Of a stretch of 64,000 nt of DNA, positions 17,470-26,588 are shown piece after piece. The notes beneath the pieces are model-generated. The model saw nothing but the letters and a program-made list of their open reading frames with translations, did not search any database and was not told the DNA's origin. The first letter of the stretch is position 1. Every line of letters starts with the position of its first letter. The translations under genes were made by a program, and so were the position numbers. The stretch comes from Clostridium omnivorum (GTDB lineage Bacteria > Bacillota > Clostridia > Clostridiales > Clostridiaceae): contig NZ_BRXR01000001.1 in NCBI RefSeq assembly GCF_026012015.1, forward strand, positions 3,384,728-3,448,727, given 5' to 3'.

Positions 17470-18765
17470 ATGAGAATTACTGACTTTTTTAAAGCAAAGG
17501 ATATTATGGATAAGATTATCACCAGAGCTAAAAGTACTGAGAAAGATGTTGTGGATAAGCTTATTGATAGGCTTCAATGCTCTGATGAAGATAAAAGAGA
17601 AAATGCACTAGATGTACTTTCTTCTATGGACCTTACCGTAGCTGAAGGAATAAAGGTATTAGAGGCAGCTAAAAAGAGTTATCCCAAGAGTAAGTTTGAT
17701 TGGAAGGATATCTCCACTGATTTAATCGATATATGTGCTAACAGGCCCTACAGCGAATACGTATTGAAAATAGATGATATATATGATCGGCTTAATGCTA
17801 AGGCAAAAAATTCGGCTTTAAATTTTCTTGCAAAGTATGAAAGTGAACAGGCAATAATAACTTATCTTAAGCTGCTGGAAAAGGATTATGAGAAGATGGA
17901 TAGGCTGCCTTCTGGAAGCTTAAATAAAAAGCCAAGAAATGGAGATATACTATTTCCTGGGTTATTAAAATTTGTAGATAATAAAAACATTACAGTGGAT
18001 ATATACATGATATTATTAACTTACTTTAGTAATGGCGTTGTAAGAGCTGAGCAAATCGAAAATTCAAAGGCCATGATAGTTAAGGATATAGTAGAAATGT
18101 CTCAAAGAATAATGAGCTTTGAGCTTCAGGATAGTAGATCCTTTTGGAACAATGGAGAATATTTGGACCTTAGATATGAGGCAGGAGTTTACTTTGATCT
18201 TGCAGGCTATATAAATAGCCCAGAGGTTATTTTAGCACTAAGAAACATAATGCAAGTAAAGGACATGAGACTGAAGATGTTTGCTGCTGTTTCCCTTATA
18301 AGACTTGGAAAAACAATCAGCCCTGAGGATGCCCTAGAAATTGCAGCAGACAGTGAGGTTAGAAACTGGTTTTATATAAATCTTGAAAAGCTAGAAAAAG
18401 AAGATATATTTCCTGAGCAATATAGAACCCAACATGCCTTTGCAGAATCAAACATGGTGGATTGGCTTATTTATCCAACAGAGCTTGGAAGAGTACCTGA
18501 TTACATTGAGTTAATGAATGTATTTGATAATGAGGAAGAAGAATACTATTTATTCCGCTTTAAATGCAATAATGATGAAGACGGCTGGCTGGCGGGAGTA
18601 TCCGGACCCTATGAGAAAGATGAAATACCAACTACCTCAGCAGGAGGCTATACCTTTAGCCACTTTGAAAAATGGGAAAGCAAAACACCAGAGGAGCATT
18701 TAAATGCTATAGTTGAAAATATAAGTGAATACTGGATGAAGAGAGCAGAGGAACTAGAGGCCTAA
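17470..18765 (+). CDS. HEAT-repeat-like protein
   Basis: 431 residues, mainly helical. Repeating helix pairs such as RLQCSDEDKRENALDVLSSM (residues ~34-53) and the segment ALRNIMQVKDMRLKMFAAVSLIRLG (~258-282) resemble HEAT repeats. The C-terminal ~120 residues contain a compact beta segment with YYLFRFKCN and GWLAGVSGPY. No catalytic motif is visible, so a scaffold or binding role is likely. SD AAGGAGAG precedes the ATG. The S66 peptidase gene follows after 39 bases, possibly in one operon. Confidence 0.7.
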   Translation: MRITDFFKAKDIMDKIITRAKSTEKDVVDKLIDRLQCSDEDKRENALDVLSSMDLTVAEGIKVLEAAKKSYPKSKFDWKDISTDLIDICANRPYSEYVLKIDDIYDRLNAKAKNSALNFLAKYESEQAIITYLKLLEKDYEKMDRLPSGSLNKKPRNGDILFPGLLKFVDNKNITVDIYMILLTYFSNGVVRAEQIENSKAMIVKDIVEMSQRIMSFELQDSRSFWNNGEYLDLRYEAGVYFDLAGYINSPEVILALRNIMQVKDMRLKMFAAVSLIRLGKTISPEDALEIAADSEVRNWFYINLEKLEKEDIFPEQYRTQHAFAESNMVDWLIYPTELGRVPDYIELMNVFDNEEEEYYLFRFKCNNDEDGWLAGVSGPYEKDEIPTTSAGGYTFSHFEKWESKTPEEHLNAIVENISEYWMKRAEELEA

Positions 18766-18804
18766 AGAAGCAGAACATTATATATTTGATATGGGGATGA
18801 TAAT

Positions 18805-19878
18805 ATGAAAAAGCCAAAGGTACTAGCTAAAGGGGACAAGGTTGCAGTGGTTAGCTTATCAAGCGGTATACTTGGTGAAGCTTTTGCCGAGCATGAATTA
18901 AAACTTGGAAGTAAGAGACTTAAGGAGTTTGGATTAGAACCGGTCTTCATGCCAAATACCCTTAAAGGAATAGAATATTTAAAAAGTCACCCTGAAGCCA
19001 GGGCACAGGATTTAAAGGACGCCTTTTATGATAAAGCTATAAAAGGAATTATATGTGCAATTGGCGGAGATGATACTTATAAAACCTTGCAGTATTTATT
19101 AGAGGATCAAGATTTTATTAATGCTGTACATAATAACCCTAAATTGTTTACAGGGTTTTCAGATACAACAATTAATCATTTGATGTTTTATAAGCTTGGA
19201 ATGGCTACTTTTTACGGACCTAATTTCATTTGTGATTTGGCTGAATTAGAGCACCAAATGCTGCCATATACAAAACGGGAATTCTTGAAGTATTTTAATA
19301 ATGATAGCGAAAGCTGTATTGAATCAAGCAAGGTATGGTATAAGGATAGAACAGATTTTTCCATAATTTCCCTTGGAACCAGCAGAATAGGTCATCTAGA
19401 AAAAAGAGGCTACGAAGTTTTACAGGGAAGTGGAAGCTTTAAAGGAAGACTGCTAGGTGGCTGTATGGAGAGCTTATACCATATATTAACCAATACTCGC
19501 TACATAGATGAAAAGGATGTATGCGAAAAGTACGGTATTTTCCCATCCTTAGATGAATGGAAAGATAAAATATTGTTCCTTGAAACCTGTGAAGAAAAAC
19601 CAAAGCCAAGTATATTTGAAAAAGAGTTAAATACATTAAAAAGCACAGGCGTTTTTGATGTAATAAGCGGCATAATTGTTGGCAAGCCTCAAGATGAACA
19701 ATATTATGATGAATATAAAGAAGTTTTTTATAAAGTTATTGATAATAAAGAATTACCCATCCTCTATAATGTGAATTTCGGACATGCATATCCAAGATGT
19801 GTTATTCCATATGGAATTGAAACAGAGGTGGATTTAGATAAAAAAAGCATTACCTTTAAGGAAAGTTTTTTTCAGTAA
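18805..19878 (+). CDS. S66 family peptidase (LD-carboxypeptidase / MccF-like)
   Basis: 357 residues with the S66 layout: N-terminal GDKVAVVSLSSG, nucleophile-elbow region AIGGDDTYKTL, FSDTTINH, the general-base-supporting LFLETCEEKP and the His region VNFGHAYPR. The residue at the expected nucleophile position is Thr91, where MccF has Ser; I am not sure how common Thr is in this subgroup. Members cleave L,D-peptide or acyl-sulfamoyl adenylate bonds, in murein recycling or microcin immunity. Cytoplasmic. SD GGGGATGA precedes the ATG. Confidence 0.85.
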   Translation: MKKPKVLAKGDKVAVVSLSSGILGEAFAEHELKLGSKRLKEFGLEPVFMPNTLKGIEYLKSHPEARAQDLKDAFYDKAIKGIICAIGGDDTYKTLQYLLEDQDFINAVHNNPKLFTGFSDTTINHLMFYKLGMATFYGPNFICDLAELEHQMLPYTKREFLKYFNNDSESCIESSKVWYKDRTDFSIISLGTSRIGHLEKRGYEVLQGSGSFKGRLLGGCMESLYHILTNTRYIDEKDVCEKYGIFPSLDEWKDKILFLETCEEKPKPSIFEKELNTLKSTGVFDVISGIIVGKPQDEQYYDEYKEVFYKVIDNKELPILYNVNFGHAYPRCVIPYGIETEVDLDKKSITFKESFFQ

Positions 19879-19956
19879 TTGGAGAACTTGTGAATAGGTT
19901 TCAGAAGGTGAAACCTCACAATAAAATTGCTATTATCTTATTATATATATTCCCTC

Positions 19957-20005
19957 TTAAAAAGCTAGTTTTAGTATAAATTCTAAGACTAGCTTTTTTT
20001 AAATA
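19957..20005 (+). terminator. intrinsic terminator after S66 peptidase gene
   Basis: AAAAGCTAGT pairs with ACTAGCTTTT, with a T-run following. Confidence 0.8.
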
Positions 20006-20028
20006 GAGCCAAACTATGGTAAAATATA
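19998..20028 (+). promoter_or_regulatory. extended -10 promoter of GlpA-like gene
   Basis: TTTAAA, 16 bases, TATGGTAAAAT; it matches the element at 15529-15559 at 28 of 31 bases. Confidence 0.5.
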
Positions 20029-20088
20029 ATATAGAATGAGGAGAAGGGAATGAGTTAAATTCTTTACTAAAAATTAGGGGGTATTTTC

Positions 20089-21531
20089 ATGTATGATGTT
20101 TGTATTATAGGTGCTGGAGTTGTTGGGGCAGCTATTGCCAGAGAGTTATCAAAATATGATTTAAGTATATGCCTTATTGAGAAAGAGGAAGATGTTGCTT
20201 TAGGGGCATCAAAGGCTAATAGTGGAATTGTACATGGAGGATATGCAGCAAAGCATGATACTTTAAAAGGAGAATTGTGCATAAAAGGAAATAAGTTATA
20301 TAGTGAGCTTAATAAGGAACTTAACTTTGGTTTTAGAGAGACAGGGGCCTTGGTTTTAGGTTTTTCTCTAGAGGATGAAAAGAAAATTAGAGAGCTTTAC
20401 GAAAATGGACTAAAGGTTGGATGTGAAGATTTAGAGATACTACATGGAGAAGAAATTAGAGAGATAGAGCCTAATATTAGTAGTGAGGCAAAGGTAGCTC
20501 TGTATTGTAAAAGTGTAGGGGTTGCTTCCCCTTATGAACTTGTAATTGCCCTTGTGGAAAATGCTATAGATAATGGTGTTGAGCTTAAGCTGGAATCCGA
20601 AGTTTTAGGAATTAAAAAAGAAGATGATAAATTTAATATAAAAACAAGCAATGAAGATATACAAAGCAGGTATGTTATAAATGCTGCAGGCCTATACAGT
20701 GATAAGGTGGCAGAAATGATTGGAGTTAAGGATTTTTCTATTGTACCTAGAAGGGGGCAGTATGTACTGCTTGGAAAAGATCAAGGACATCTAGTAAAAA
20801 CTGTAGTCTTTCAAGTTCCTACTGAAAAGGGCAAAGGAGTACTTGTTACAACCACATACCACGGAAACTTGATGATTGGACCCAATGCAGAGGAGACTTA
20901 TGATAAGAATGATGTAGGAACAACTATAGAAAGCCTTACACAGGTTATTAGTGCAGCGCGAAAATCTATAAAAGCTTTTGACATAAGAAAATCACTCACT
21001 ACCTTTTCAGGAATAAGGGCTGTAAGCAGTACAGGAGATTTTATAATAGGAGAATCCAGGGTTAATGGGTTTATAAATGCTGCAGGTATTGATTCCCCAG
21101 GACTTACATCTTCACCAGCTATAGCAGAAAAAGTTTTACAGATACTTCATGAAGCAGGCTTGAAGCTTGTAAAAAAATCAAACTTTATTTCCTATAGAAA
21201 GCCAATAATAATTAAAAAGGATGAAACTTTTAATGGAACAATTGATGATGCTGATCCAGCAAAGAATATAATATGCAGATGTGAAAAAGTTACTGAAGCA
21301 GAGATTTTAGACTCAATGAGAAGAGGAATAATGGTAAAAACTGTGGATGGTATAAAGAGACGTACTAGAGCTGGTATGGGACCATGTCAAGGAAACTTCT
21401 GCAGAGAAAGAGTGAAGGCAATAATTGCAAGAGAACTGAACATGAAAAAAGAGGAAGTAATGCAGAGAGGAGCTTTGGAAGCTTCACCTGAAAGAGTAAG
21501 CATAAATTTGATTAGAAAGTGTGGAGTATAA
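20089..21531 (+). CDS. GlpA-like FAD oxidoreductase with BFD-like [2Fe-2S] domain
   Basis: 480 residues. FAD-binding CIIGAGVVGAAIAREL at the N-terminus, DAO-fold body with GIVHGGY, and a C-terminal Fer2_BFD-type domain with Cys ligands in ICRCEKVTEAEI and GPCQGNFC. This is the clostridial short glycerol-3-phosphate dehydrogenase/L-2-hydroxyglutarate oxidase-like architecture. It likely oxidises a 2-hydroxy acid or glycerol-3-phosphate. The usual partner genes (second FAD protein, DUF1667) are not next to it here. SD GGGGG precedes the ATG. Confidence 0.85.
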   Translation: MYDVCIIGAGVVGAAIARELSKYDLSICLIEKEEDVALGASKANSGIVHGGYAAKHDTLKGELCIKGNKLYSELNKELNFGFRETGALVLGFSLEDEKKIRELYENGLKVGCEDLEILHGEEIREIEPNISSEAKVALYCKSVGVASPYELVIALVENAIDNGVELKLESEVLGIKKEDDKFNIKTSNEDIQSRYVINAAGLYSDKVAEMIGVKDFSIVPRRGQYVLLGKDQGHLVKTVVFQVPTEKGKGVLVTTTYHGNLMIGPNAEETYDKNDVGTTIESLTQVISAARKSIKAFDIRKSLTTFSGIRAVSSTGDFIIGESRVNGFINAAGIDSPGLTSSPAIAEKVLQILHEAGLKLVKKSNFISYRKPIIIKKDETFNGTIDDADPAKNIICRCEKVTEAEILDSMRRGIMVKTVDGIKRRTRAGMGPCQGNFCRERVKAIIARELNMKKEEVMQRGALEASPERVSINLIRKCGV

Positions 21532-21573
21532 ATAGGCTATGTTTTATTATAGTGTTGATAATATGATAATTTT

Positions 21574-21602
21574 CAAGAGAAGTCATTTTGGGACTTCTCT
21601 TA
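21574..21602 (+). terminator. hairpin after GlpA-like gene
   Basis: AAGAGAAGTC pairs with GACTTCTCTT; the T-tract is weak, so termination is probable but not certain. Confidence 0.55.
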
Positions 21603-21644
21603 ATTCACATTTTACTAAATTTTAAATTATGTTCATTTGCTTTG

Positions 21645-22169
21645 CTATTCATATTGTGATAACCATTTGCTAAGTATATCCATACCTTTGTGAACAAAGA
21701 CTAAATTGACCACTATAATTATTAAGGCCAAAATAGAATACAAGACAACAGCTTTTAACTGAAATAATTTTACTATATTTTTAAGAATATAAATACATAT
21801 AGGCAAACAAATAATGCTTGTAATAACAGCAGGCACATATTTTTTTACTATCAATGCTTGCAAACAATGTATTACCAAATGTAAAGTAAATACAATAAAA
21901 AATCCTACCCATAGGATATACCAATTTGTCACATAAGAGACAACAGTAATTATACTAATCAAAATAAATTCTTCTGCTACGCCAAATGCGAAAGATGATG
22001 TTGTAATATTATCAAAATGAGGTAATAACCTTTTTGATAATGTAGGAAATCTTTCACATAAATATTGTCTATACTTACTTATCCACCATTGCATGAAAAT
22101 TATCTCTTCAAAATCGTGAAAAATAAAAAGTATAGGAAACAGCCATACAACTATTTTTATATCATTCAT
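21645..22169 (-). CDS. HXXEE domain membrane protein
   Basis: 174 residues with about five membrane segments and the diagnostic HDFEE near residue 18 in FIFHDFEEIIFMQWW. Function unknown; the conserved His and Glu residues suggest metal binding. The second ATG (22169) is preferred because AGGAGGG abuts the first one directly. Monocistronic. Confidence 0.8.
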   Translation of the reverse strand: MNDIKIVVWLFPILFIFHDFEEIIFMQWWISKYRQYLCERFPTLSKRLLPHFDNITTSSFAFGVAEEFILISIITVVSYVTNWYILWVGFFIVFTLHLVIHCLQALIVKKYVPAVITSIICLPICIYILKNIVKLFQLKAVVLYSILALIIIVVNLVFVHKGMDILSKWLSQYE

Positions 22170-22339
22170 CCTCATCCCTCCTAGAAGCCTATTGTATAAG
22201 TGATTTTCATGTATTATTACAAATATGGATTACATTATAGTTTAATTATAACATTAACTTCAATATAAAGATGGTATAAGTGCCTAATAGTGGGAAGCTA
22301 AAATATATAAAGATTTTATTTAATAAAAGGGGGAGAATT

Positions 22340-23221
22340 ATGAGTGGATTAGAAAACAAGATATGCCTAGTTACAGGAGCTAGCTCAGGAATTGGTAAGG
22401 GTGTGGCAAAAATAATGGCTCAAATGGGGGCTCAGGTCATCATGGTAAGTCGAGATAAGCCTAGAGGAAAAGAGGCTTATGAGGAAATCAAAGGTATTTC
22501 AAAAAATGCTGTGGATTGGATGCCTGCAGACCTATGCTCTATAGAATCTATTAATAGACTCTCTGAAAATTTAAAGGATAAATATCCTAAGTTGGATATT
22601 CTTTTTAACTGTGCTGGAGACAAGATTATGAAAAAGTATAGCACAATAGATGGCTTTGATGGATTATTTTTTAGTAACTACCTAGGACACTTCTTACTAA
22701 CAAACCTGCTGTTTGAAATGCTTAAAAATGGCGCTTCTTCAAAAGTTATTACAATTTCTGGGCGAGGTCATAAAGCTTCAAAGACTGAAGGCAATTTTAA
22801 TGGAACCATTAATTTTGATGATTTACAAGGAAGTAAACACTTTTCTTATGGCAAATATGCTAAGCAGGCTACACTAGCAAAAATACTGTTTACCTACGAG
22901 CTTAGCAGAAGATGGAAAGACTATGGGATTGCAGCAACCACCCTATGTCCAGGACTTACACGTACAAGTCAAGGTGAGTATTTTCCACTGCCTTTAAAAA
23001 TGCTAGTACCATTAGTTTATATGCTAAAAGATACACAAACTCCAGAAGAAGGAGCTATGCATCTAGTAGAATTAGCAAAAAAGGAAAATGGAGAAATAAA
23101 CGGAAAATATTTTGAAGGCGATAAAAAAGGATTGTTTGAAGCCAAGTCTTCAGATGAATCATATGATATGGCGGCCGCAAAAAAGCTTTGGATAGAAAGT
23201 GAAAAATTACTTAGTCTGTAA
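22340..23221 (+). CDS. short-chain dehydrogenase/reductase family protein
   Basis: 293 residues. The Rossmann motif TGASSGIGKG lies at 12-21, followed by NCAG, and it aligns with retinol-dehydrogenase-like SDRs. In an ungapped alignment of the KYAKQATLAKILF segment to the usual YxxSKLANxLF segment, the catalytic Tyr and Lys positions read Ala and Thr. It may therefore be inactive, or the Tyr one position earlier may be used. ATG 22340 has a GGGGGAG site; the earlier in-frame ATG at 22280 lacks one. Function unassigned. Confidence 0.8.
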   Translation: MSGLENKICLVTGASSGIGKGVAKIMAQMGAQVIMVSRDKPRGKEAYEEIKGISKNAVDWMPADLCSIESINRLSENLKDKYPKLDILFNCAGDKIMKKYSTIDGFDGLFFSNYLGHFLLTNLLFEMLKNGASSKVITISGRGHKASKTEGNFNGTINFDDLQGSKHFSYGKYAKQATLAKILFTYELSRRWKDYGIAATTLCPGLTRTSQGEYFPLPLKMLVPLVYMLKDTQTPEEGAMHLVELAKKENGEINGKYFEGDKKGLFEAKSSDESYDMAAAKKLWIESEKLLSL

Positions 23222-23414
23222 CAAGCTTTTTAAACCTAAGAGGTAAATTAAAGACATATACAATTTATCAGATGAAGTAAAAGCAGAACACATAAAAAGT
23301 GTTAATAGGTTATAAAGCTTGATATAATGGAAAGTGTGATGAAATGGGGAATACTCATTTCTATTTAAAACTTAAGGATTTCAAAAATTGTACGAAGAAA
23401 GCAGGAGACTCATA

Positions 23415-23663
23415 ATGGAAGAAAAAGTCGAGGACAATATAAATTCAACTGAAAGAACACTAAAGACAGGCAGTATCTACAAACACTTTAAAGGTAATGA
23501 ATACCTTGTGCTGCACCTAGCAAGACACTCTGAAACCTTAGAGGAATTGGTGGTTTATCAAGCACTGTACGGTGAAAGAGGTATATGGGTAAGACCATTA
23601 AAAATGTTTTTAGAGCAGGTTGAAGTGGATGGAAAAATGATGAATAGGTTTGAGGAGAAATAA
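23415..23663 (+). CDS. DUF1653 family protein
   Basis: 82 residues with the full family pattern: GSIYKHFKGNEY, HSETLEELVVYQALY, WVRPLKMFLEQV and RFEEK at the end. Function unknown. ATG 23415 follows AGGAGA. The ASCH gene begins two bases after the stop, so the pair is surely co-transcribed. A C-terminal fragment of a second copy of this family is found at 28.67 kb. Confidence 0.85.
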   Translation: MEEKVEDNINSTERTLKTGSIYKHFKGNEYLVLHLARHSETLEELVVYQALYGERGIWVRPLKMFLEQVEVDGKMMNRFEEK

Positions 23664-23665
23664 AA

Positions 23666-24136
23666 ATGAAAACAATTTTCTTAAGTTTTACCCCAGAACC
23701 TTTCTATGAACCCATTACAAAGGGAGTAAAGCGATATGAATATAGAAGTAGGTTTTGCAATGAAGAATGTTATGCATATCTATATTTAAGTGCGCCTGTG
23801 CAAAAGGTAGTTGCAAGAATTAAGTTTGGTAAACGTATCGAATTAGAGAGTTGGGAAAAAGAATTTAGTGATGATGAGGAAGCAATGAAGAGGCTAAAGG
23901 AGTTTAAAACGGAAGGAAAAAGATATGCCATACCAATATTGGAATTTCAAGAAATTGCTCCTGTAACTCTAAAAAGGATAAAGGAGCAATTTACAGATTT
24001 TAGACCTCCGCGCTCATATTATATTTTAGATAATAATCCTCTATTATTAGAATATCTAGATAGCATACAACTTTTAGGAAATAAGCTTGTAAATGATTTA
24101 ACTTGCATAGAGTCAGCTGAGGTATGTACGTATTGA
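23666..24136 (+). CDS. ASCH/PUA-like domain protein
   Basis: 156 residues beginning MKTIFLSFTPEPFYEPI, with GVKRYEYR, then a beta segment YAYLYLSAPVQKVVARIKFG, the layout of ASCH-type RNA-binding or modified-base-binding proteins. Probably binds RNA or modified nucleotides; target unknown. SD GAGGAGA lies in the end of the DUF1653 gene, indicating coupling. Confidence 0.75.
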   Translation: MKTIFLSFTPEPFYEPITKGVKRYEYRSRFCNEECYAYLYLSAPVQKVVARIKFGKRIELESWEKEFSDDEEAMKRLKEFKTEGKRYAIPILEFQEIAPVTLKRIKEQFTDFRPPRSYYILDNNPLLLEYLDSIQLLGNKLVNDLTCIESAEVCTY

Positions 24137-24157
24137 TTATCTAGAAATGGATAAAAA

Positions 24158-24203
24158 TAAAATCCGGTAGGATCTCACAAAGAATATCCTATCGGATTTA
24201 GTT
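24158..24203 (+). terminator. intrinsic terminator after ASCH gene
   Basis: AAATCCGGTAGGAT pairs with ATCCTATCGGATTT with one wobble, followed by TAGTTTGT. Confidence 0.75.
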
Positions 24204-24249
24204 TGTCAAAAATTATTTTATAATTGTAGATGAAGTTTTTTTAGCTTAC

Positions 24250-24313
24250 AATAGACAGAGAATATCTGTTTATTATTTTCCGTAAAACTCAAGAATTTAG
24301 CATAAACGACAAA
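24250..24313 (+). promoter_or_regulatory. upstream element shared with the MazG-like gene at 40.4 kb
   Basis: About 64 bases beginning AATAGACA and ending ACGACAAA are recognisably similar to 40272-40336. The last 30 bases match at about 23-24 positions. It sits 40-100 bases before the HEPN-like gene. Confidence 0.4.
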
Positions 24314-24355
24314 ACTCATAGTATATTATATTTTGAATGGAAGGGGAACATGTTA

Positions 24356-25075
24356 ATGGTTAATATAAATAATGTACTTTCAAGAGCGCAGCAGTTGCCA
24401 GGTGAAGGAGCGGAAATATATAGGCCTAATAAAAATTATGAGCTAATAGGTTTACATTCTACATTTCTTTGGAATTATTGCGATGTGGTTACATACCACC
24501 AAATTGTTGCTGATAGATTGAAGACTTTATATAAAGAAATCGATGTGGCATATGAAGAGTTTAGGGCAAAACGTGAAAAAATAGATTTAAAGAATATGGA
24601 TGATGAAGAAGCTGAAATGTATAACTATCGCTTATCAATGGCCCTCACTGGACTAAGAGATAGGGAGTCAGAAATAGATTCATCCGCTGCTTTTCTAAAG
24701 AATAATTATATAATACTTTTATGGGCTATGGTGGAACAATACCTTGGAAAAACACTGGCCATTGGAGAAAAAAACATAAAAGGTTCATCAGCAGGCGGAT
24801 CACATGTATGGAGAAATACTGTTACTAGCTTTAGTAAAATAGGTATTGATGTAAAAGCATGTAAGGGATATTCCAATATTGATGAATGCAGAGTACTAAA
24901 TAACAAAATAAAACATGTAGGAGCTGTTGACGAAGATTTGGCTAAGTATCCATATTTTAGTAGCTTTTTAGGTAAAGATTTAAATACAATGGATTTTGAA
25001 TTACAAAGGTATACAGATTCTGTTTTTGAATTTGTTGGTAATGTTATGGAAGAAGTGGATTTAAAGATGGTATAA
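24356..25075 (+). CDS. uncharacterised protein, HEPN-like
   Basis: About 239 residues, all-helical in appearance. A coiled-coil-like middle (LYKEIDVAYEEF) is followed by LWAMVEQYLGKTLAIGE and then CRVLNNKIKHVGAV. A helix with Arg...Asn..LysHis of this kind is typical of HEPN-type and abortive-infection proteins, many of which are ribonucleases or toxins. The resemblance is by eye only. ATG 24356 has better spacing to AGGGG than ATG 24350. It stands alone. Confidence 0.6.
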   Translation: MVNINNVLSRAQQLPGEGAEIYRPNKNYELIGLHSTFLWNYCDVVTYHQIVADRLKTLYKEIDVAYEEFRAKREKIDLKNMDDEEAEMYNYRLSMALTGLRDRESEIDSSAAFLKNNYIILLWAMVEQYLGKTLAIGEKNIKGSSAGGSHVWRNTVTSFSKIGIDVKACKGYSNIDECRVLNNKIKHVGAVDEDLAKYPYFSSFLGKDLNTMDFELQRYTDSVFEFVGNVMEEVDLKMV

Positions 25076-25191
25076 CTGCTTAACTGTGCTGGAGATAAGA
25101 AGAAATAGGTATATATTATTAAATATGCTATAATTGAATAAGCATTTTTAAGCTGAATTTATTTTTAGTGTACTTAAGGGAGATATAAAAT

Positions 25192-26568
25192 TTGGATACG
25201 AATTTGACAGAGGGCAAAATTTTTAAGAAATTGATTATTTTAGCACTGCCTATTATGGGAACATCATTTATACAAATGGCCTATAATTTGGCGGACATGC
25301 TATGGGTTGGAGCTATAGGCTCAAGAGCTGTTACAGCTGTTGGAACTGCAGGATTTTTTACCTGGTTTGCCTCTGCTTTCATAACCATTCCGCAAATAGG
25401 TGCTGCAGTTGGAATAGCACAATCAGTAGGAAAGAAGGATGCAGAGGAAACTAAAAGCTATATAAGACATTCAGTGCAGCTTACTGTGATTTTAGCACTG
25501 CTCTATGGTGTTTCTATATTCATATTTAGAAGACAGTTTATAGGCTTTTTTAATCTTAAGAGCGAAGATATTATAAACAATGCATCAAGTTTTCTAGGCA
25601 TAATATCACTGGGTATGGTTTTTTTCTTTTTATCTCCAGTTCTTACAGCTATCTTCAATGGACATGGGGACAGCAGGACACCTTTCATAATTAGCACTAT
25701 AGGGCTGGCAATAAATATCGTTCTGGACCCTTTTTTGATATTAGGAATTGGGCCTTTCCCAAGGCTAGAGGTTTCCGGAGCAGCTATCGCAACCATATTT
25801 GCTCAGTTTTTTACAGCAACAACATATATTTTTGTTATAAAGAAAAGAACTAATTACTTTAAGGGAATTCATTTTCTACATAAACCTGACTGGAAACATA
25901 TGAGTAAGATAGTGAGATTTGGGTTGCCTGTATCACTACAGAGTGGAGCCTTTACGTTAATAGCTATGATAATTGCAAGAATACTTTCGAATTGGGGGCC
26001 TACCCCTATTGCTGTGCAAAGTGTGGGTTCACAAATAGAGTCCATATCCTGGATGACCGCTGGAGGCTTTCAAACAGCTTTAGCAGCTTTTGTCGGTCAA
26101 AACTTAGGTGCGAAAAAGTGGGATAGAATTTATAAGGGATATTTTACAGCCATAGGCATTATTTCTGTTATAGGATTAATAACGTCAAGTCTCTTAATAT
26201 TCTTGCCAGGACCAATTTTCTCGATTTTTATACGCGAGAAGGATGTTGTAAAAGAAGGAATAGTATATCTTAGAATACTTGGGGTTTCGCAATTTTTTAT
26301 GTGTATTGAAATAACCACTGCAGGAGCCTTTAATGGACTTGGAAGAACAGTACCGCCTTCTCTAAATGGTATTGTTTTTAATGCCTTGAGAATTCCAGGT
26401 GCAATACTATTATCAGCAGAATTAGGTTTGTCCGGAGTTTGGTGGAGCATAAGTCTCAGCAGTATAATGAAAGGTATCATATTAACAAGTTGGTTTATTA
26501 TTTTTCTCAGCAGGCATCCAGAAATAGGGGCAAGAAACATTTTTTCCTTTAAAAGATTGAGAACCTGA
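25192..26568 (+). CDS. MATE family multidrug/sodium antiporter
   Basis: 458 residues with twelve membrane segments in two MATE halves. Family text includes LPIMGTSFIQMAYNLADMLW, FNGHGDSRTP and QNLGAKK. Starts with TTG at 25192 behind AGGGAG. Probably exports cationic drugs or metabolites by cation antiport. The stop overlaps an ATG of the next frame, but the NUDIX gene that follows has a very different base composition. Confidence 0.9.
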   Translation: MDTNLTEGKIFKKLIILALPIMGTSFIQMAYNLADMLWVGAIGSRAVTAVGTAGFFTWFASAFITIPQIGAAVGIAQSVGKKDAEETKSYIRHSVQLTVILALLYGVSIFIFRRQFIGFFNLKSEDIINNASSFLGIISLGMVFFFLSPVLTAIFNGHGDSRTPFIISTIGLAINIVLDPFLILGIGPFPRLEVSGAAIATIFAQFFTATTYIFVIKKRTNYFKGIHFLHKPDWKHMSKIVRFGLPVSLQSGAFTLIAMIIARILSNWGPTPIAVQSVGSQIESISWMTAGGFQTALAAFVGQNLGAKKWDRIYKGYFTAIGIISVIGLITSSLLIFLPGPIFSIFIREKDVVKEGIVYLRILGVSQFFMCIEITTAGAFNGLGRTVPPSLNGIVFNALRIPGAILLSAELGLSGVWWSISLSSIMKGIILTSWFIIFLSRHPEIGARNIFSFKRLRT

Positions 26569-26588
26569 TGAAGTATGGAGGAATAAAC

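Noticed and set aside
23262-23316. Short stretch reading NLSDEVKAEHIKSVNRL before the DUF1653 gene
   Set aside because: Looks protein-like but is only ~20 codons with no start; too short to call a remnant.
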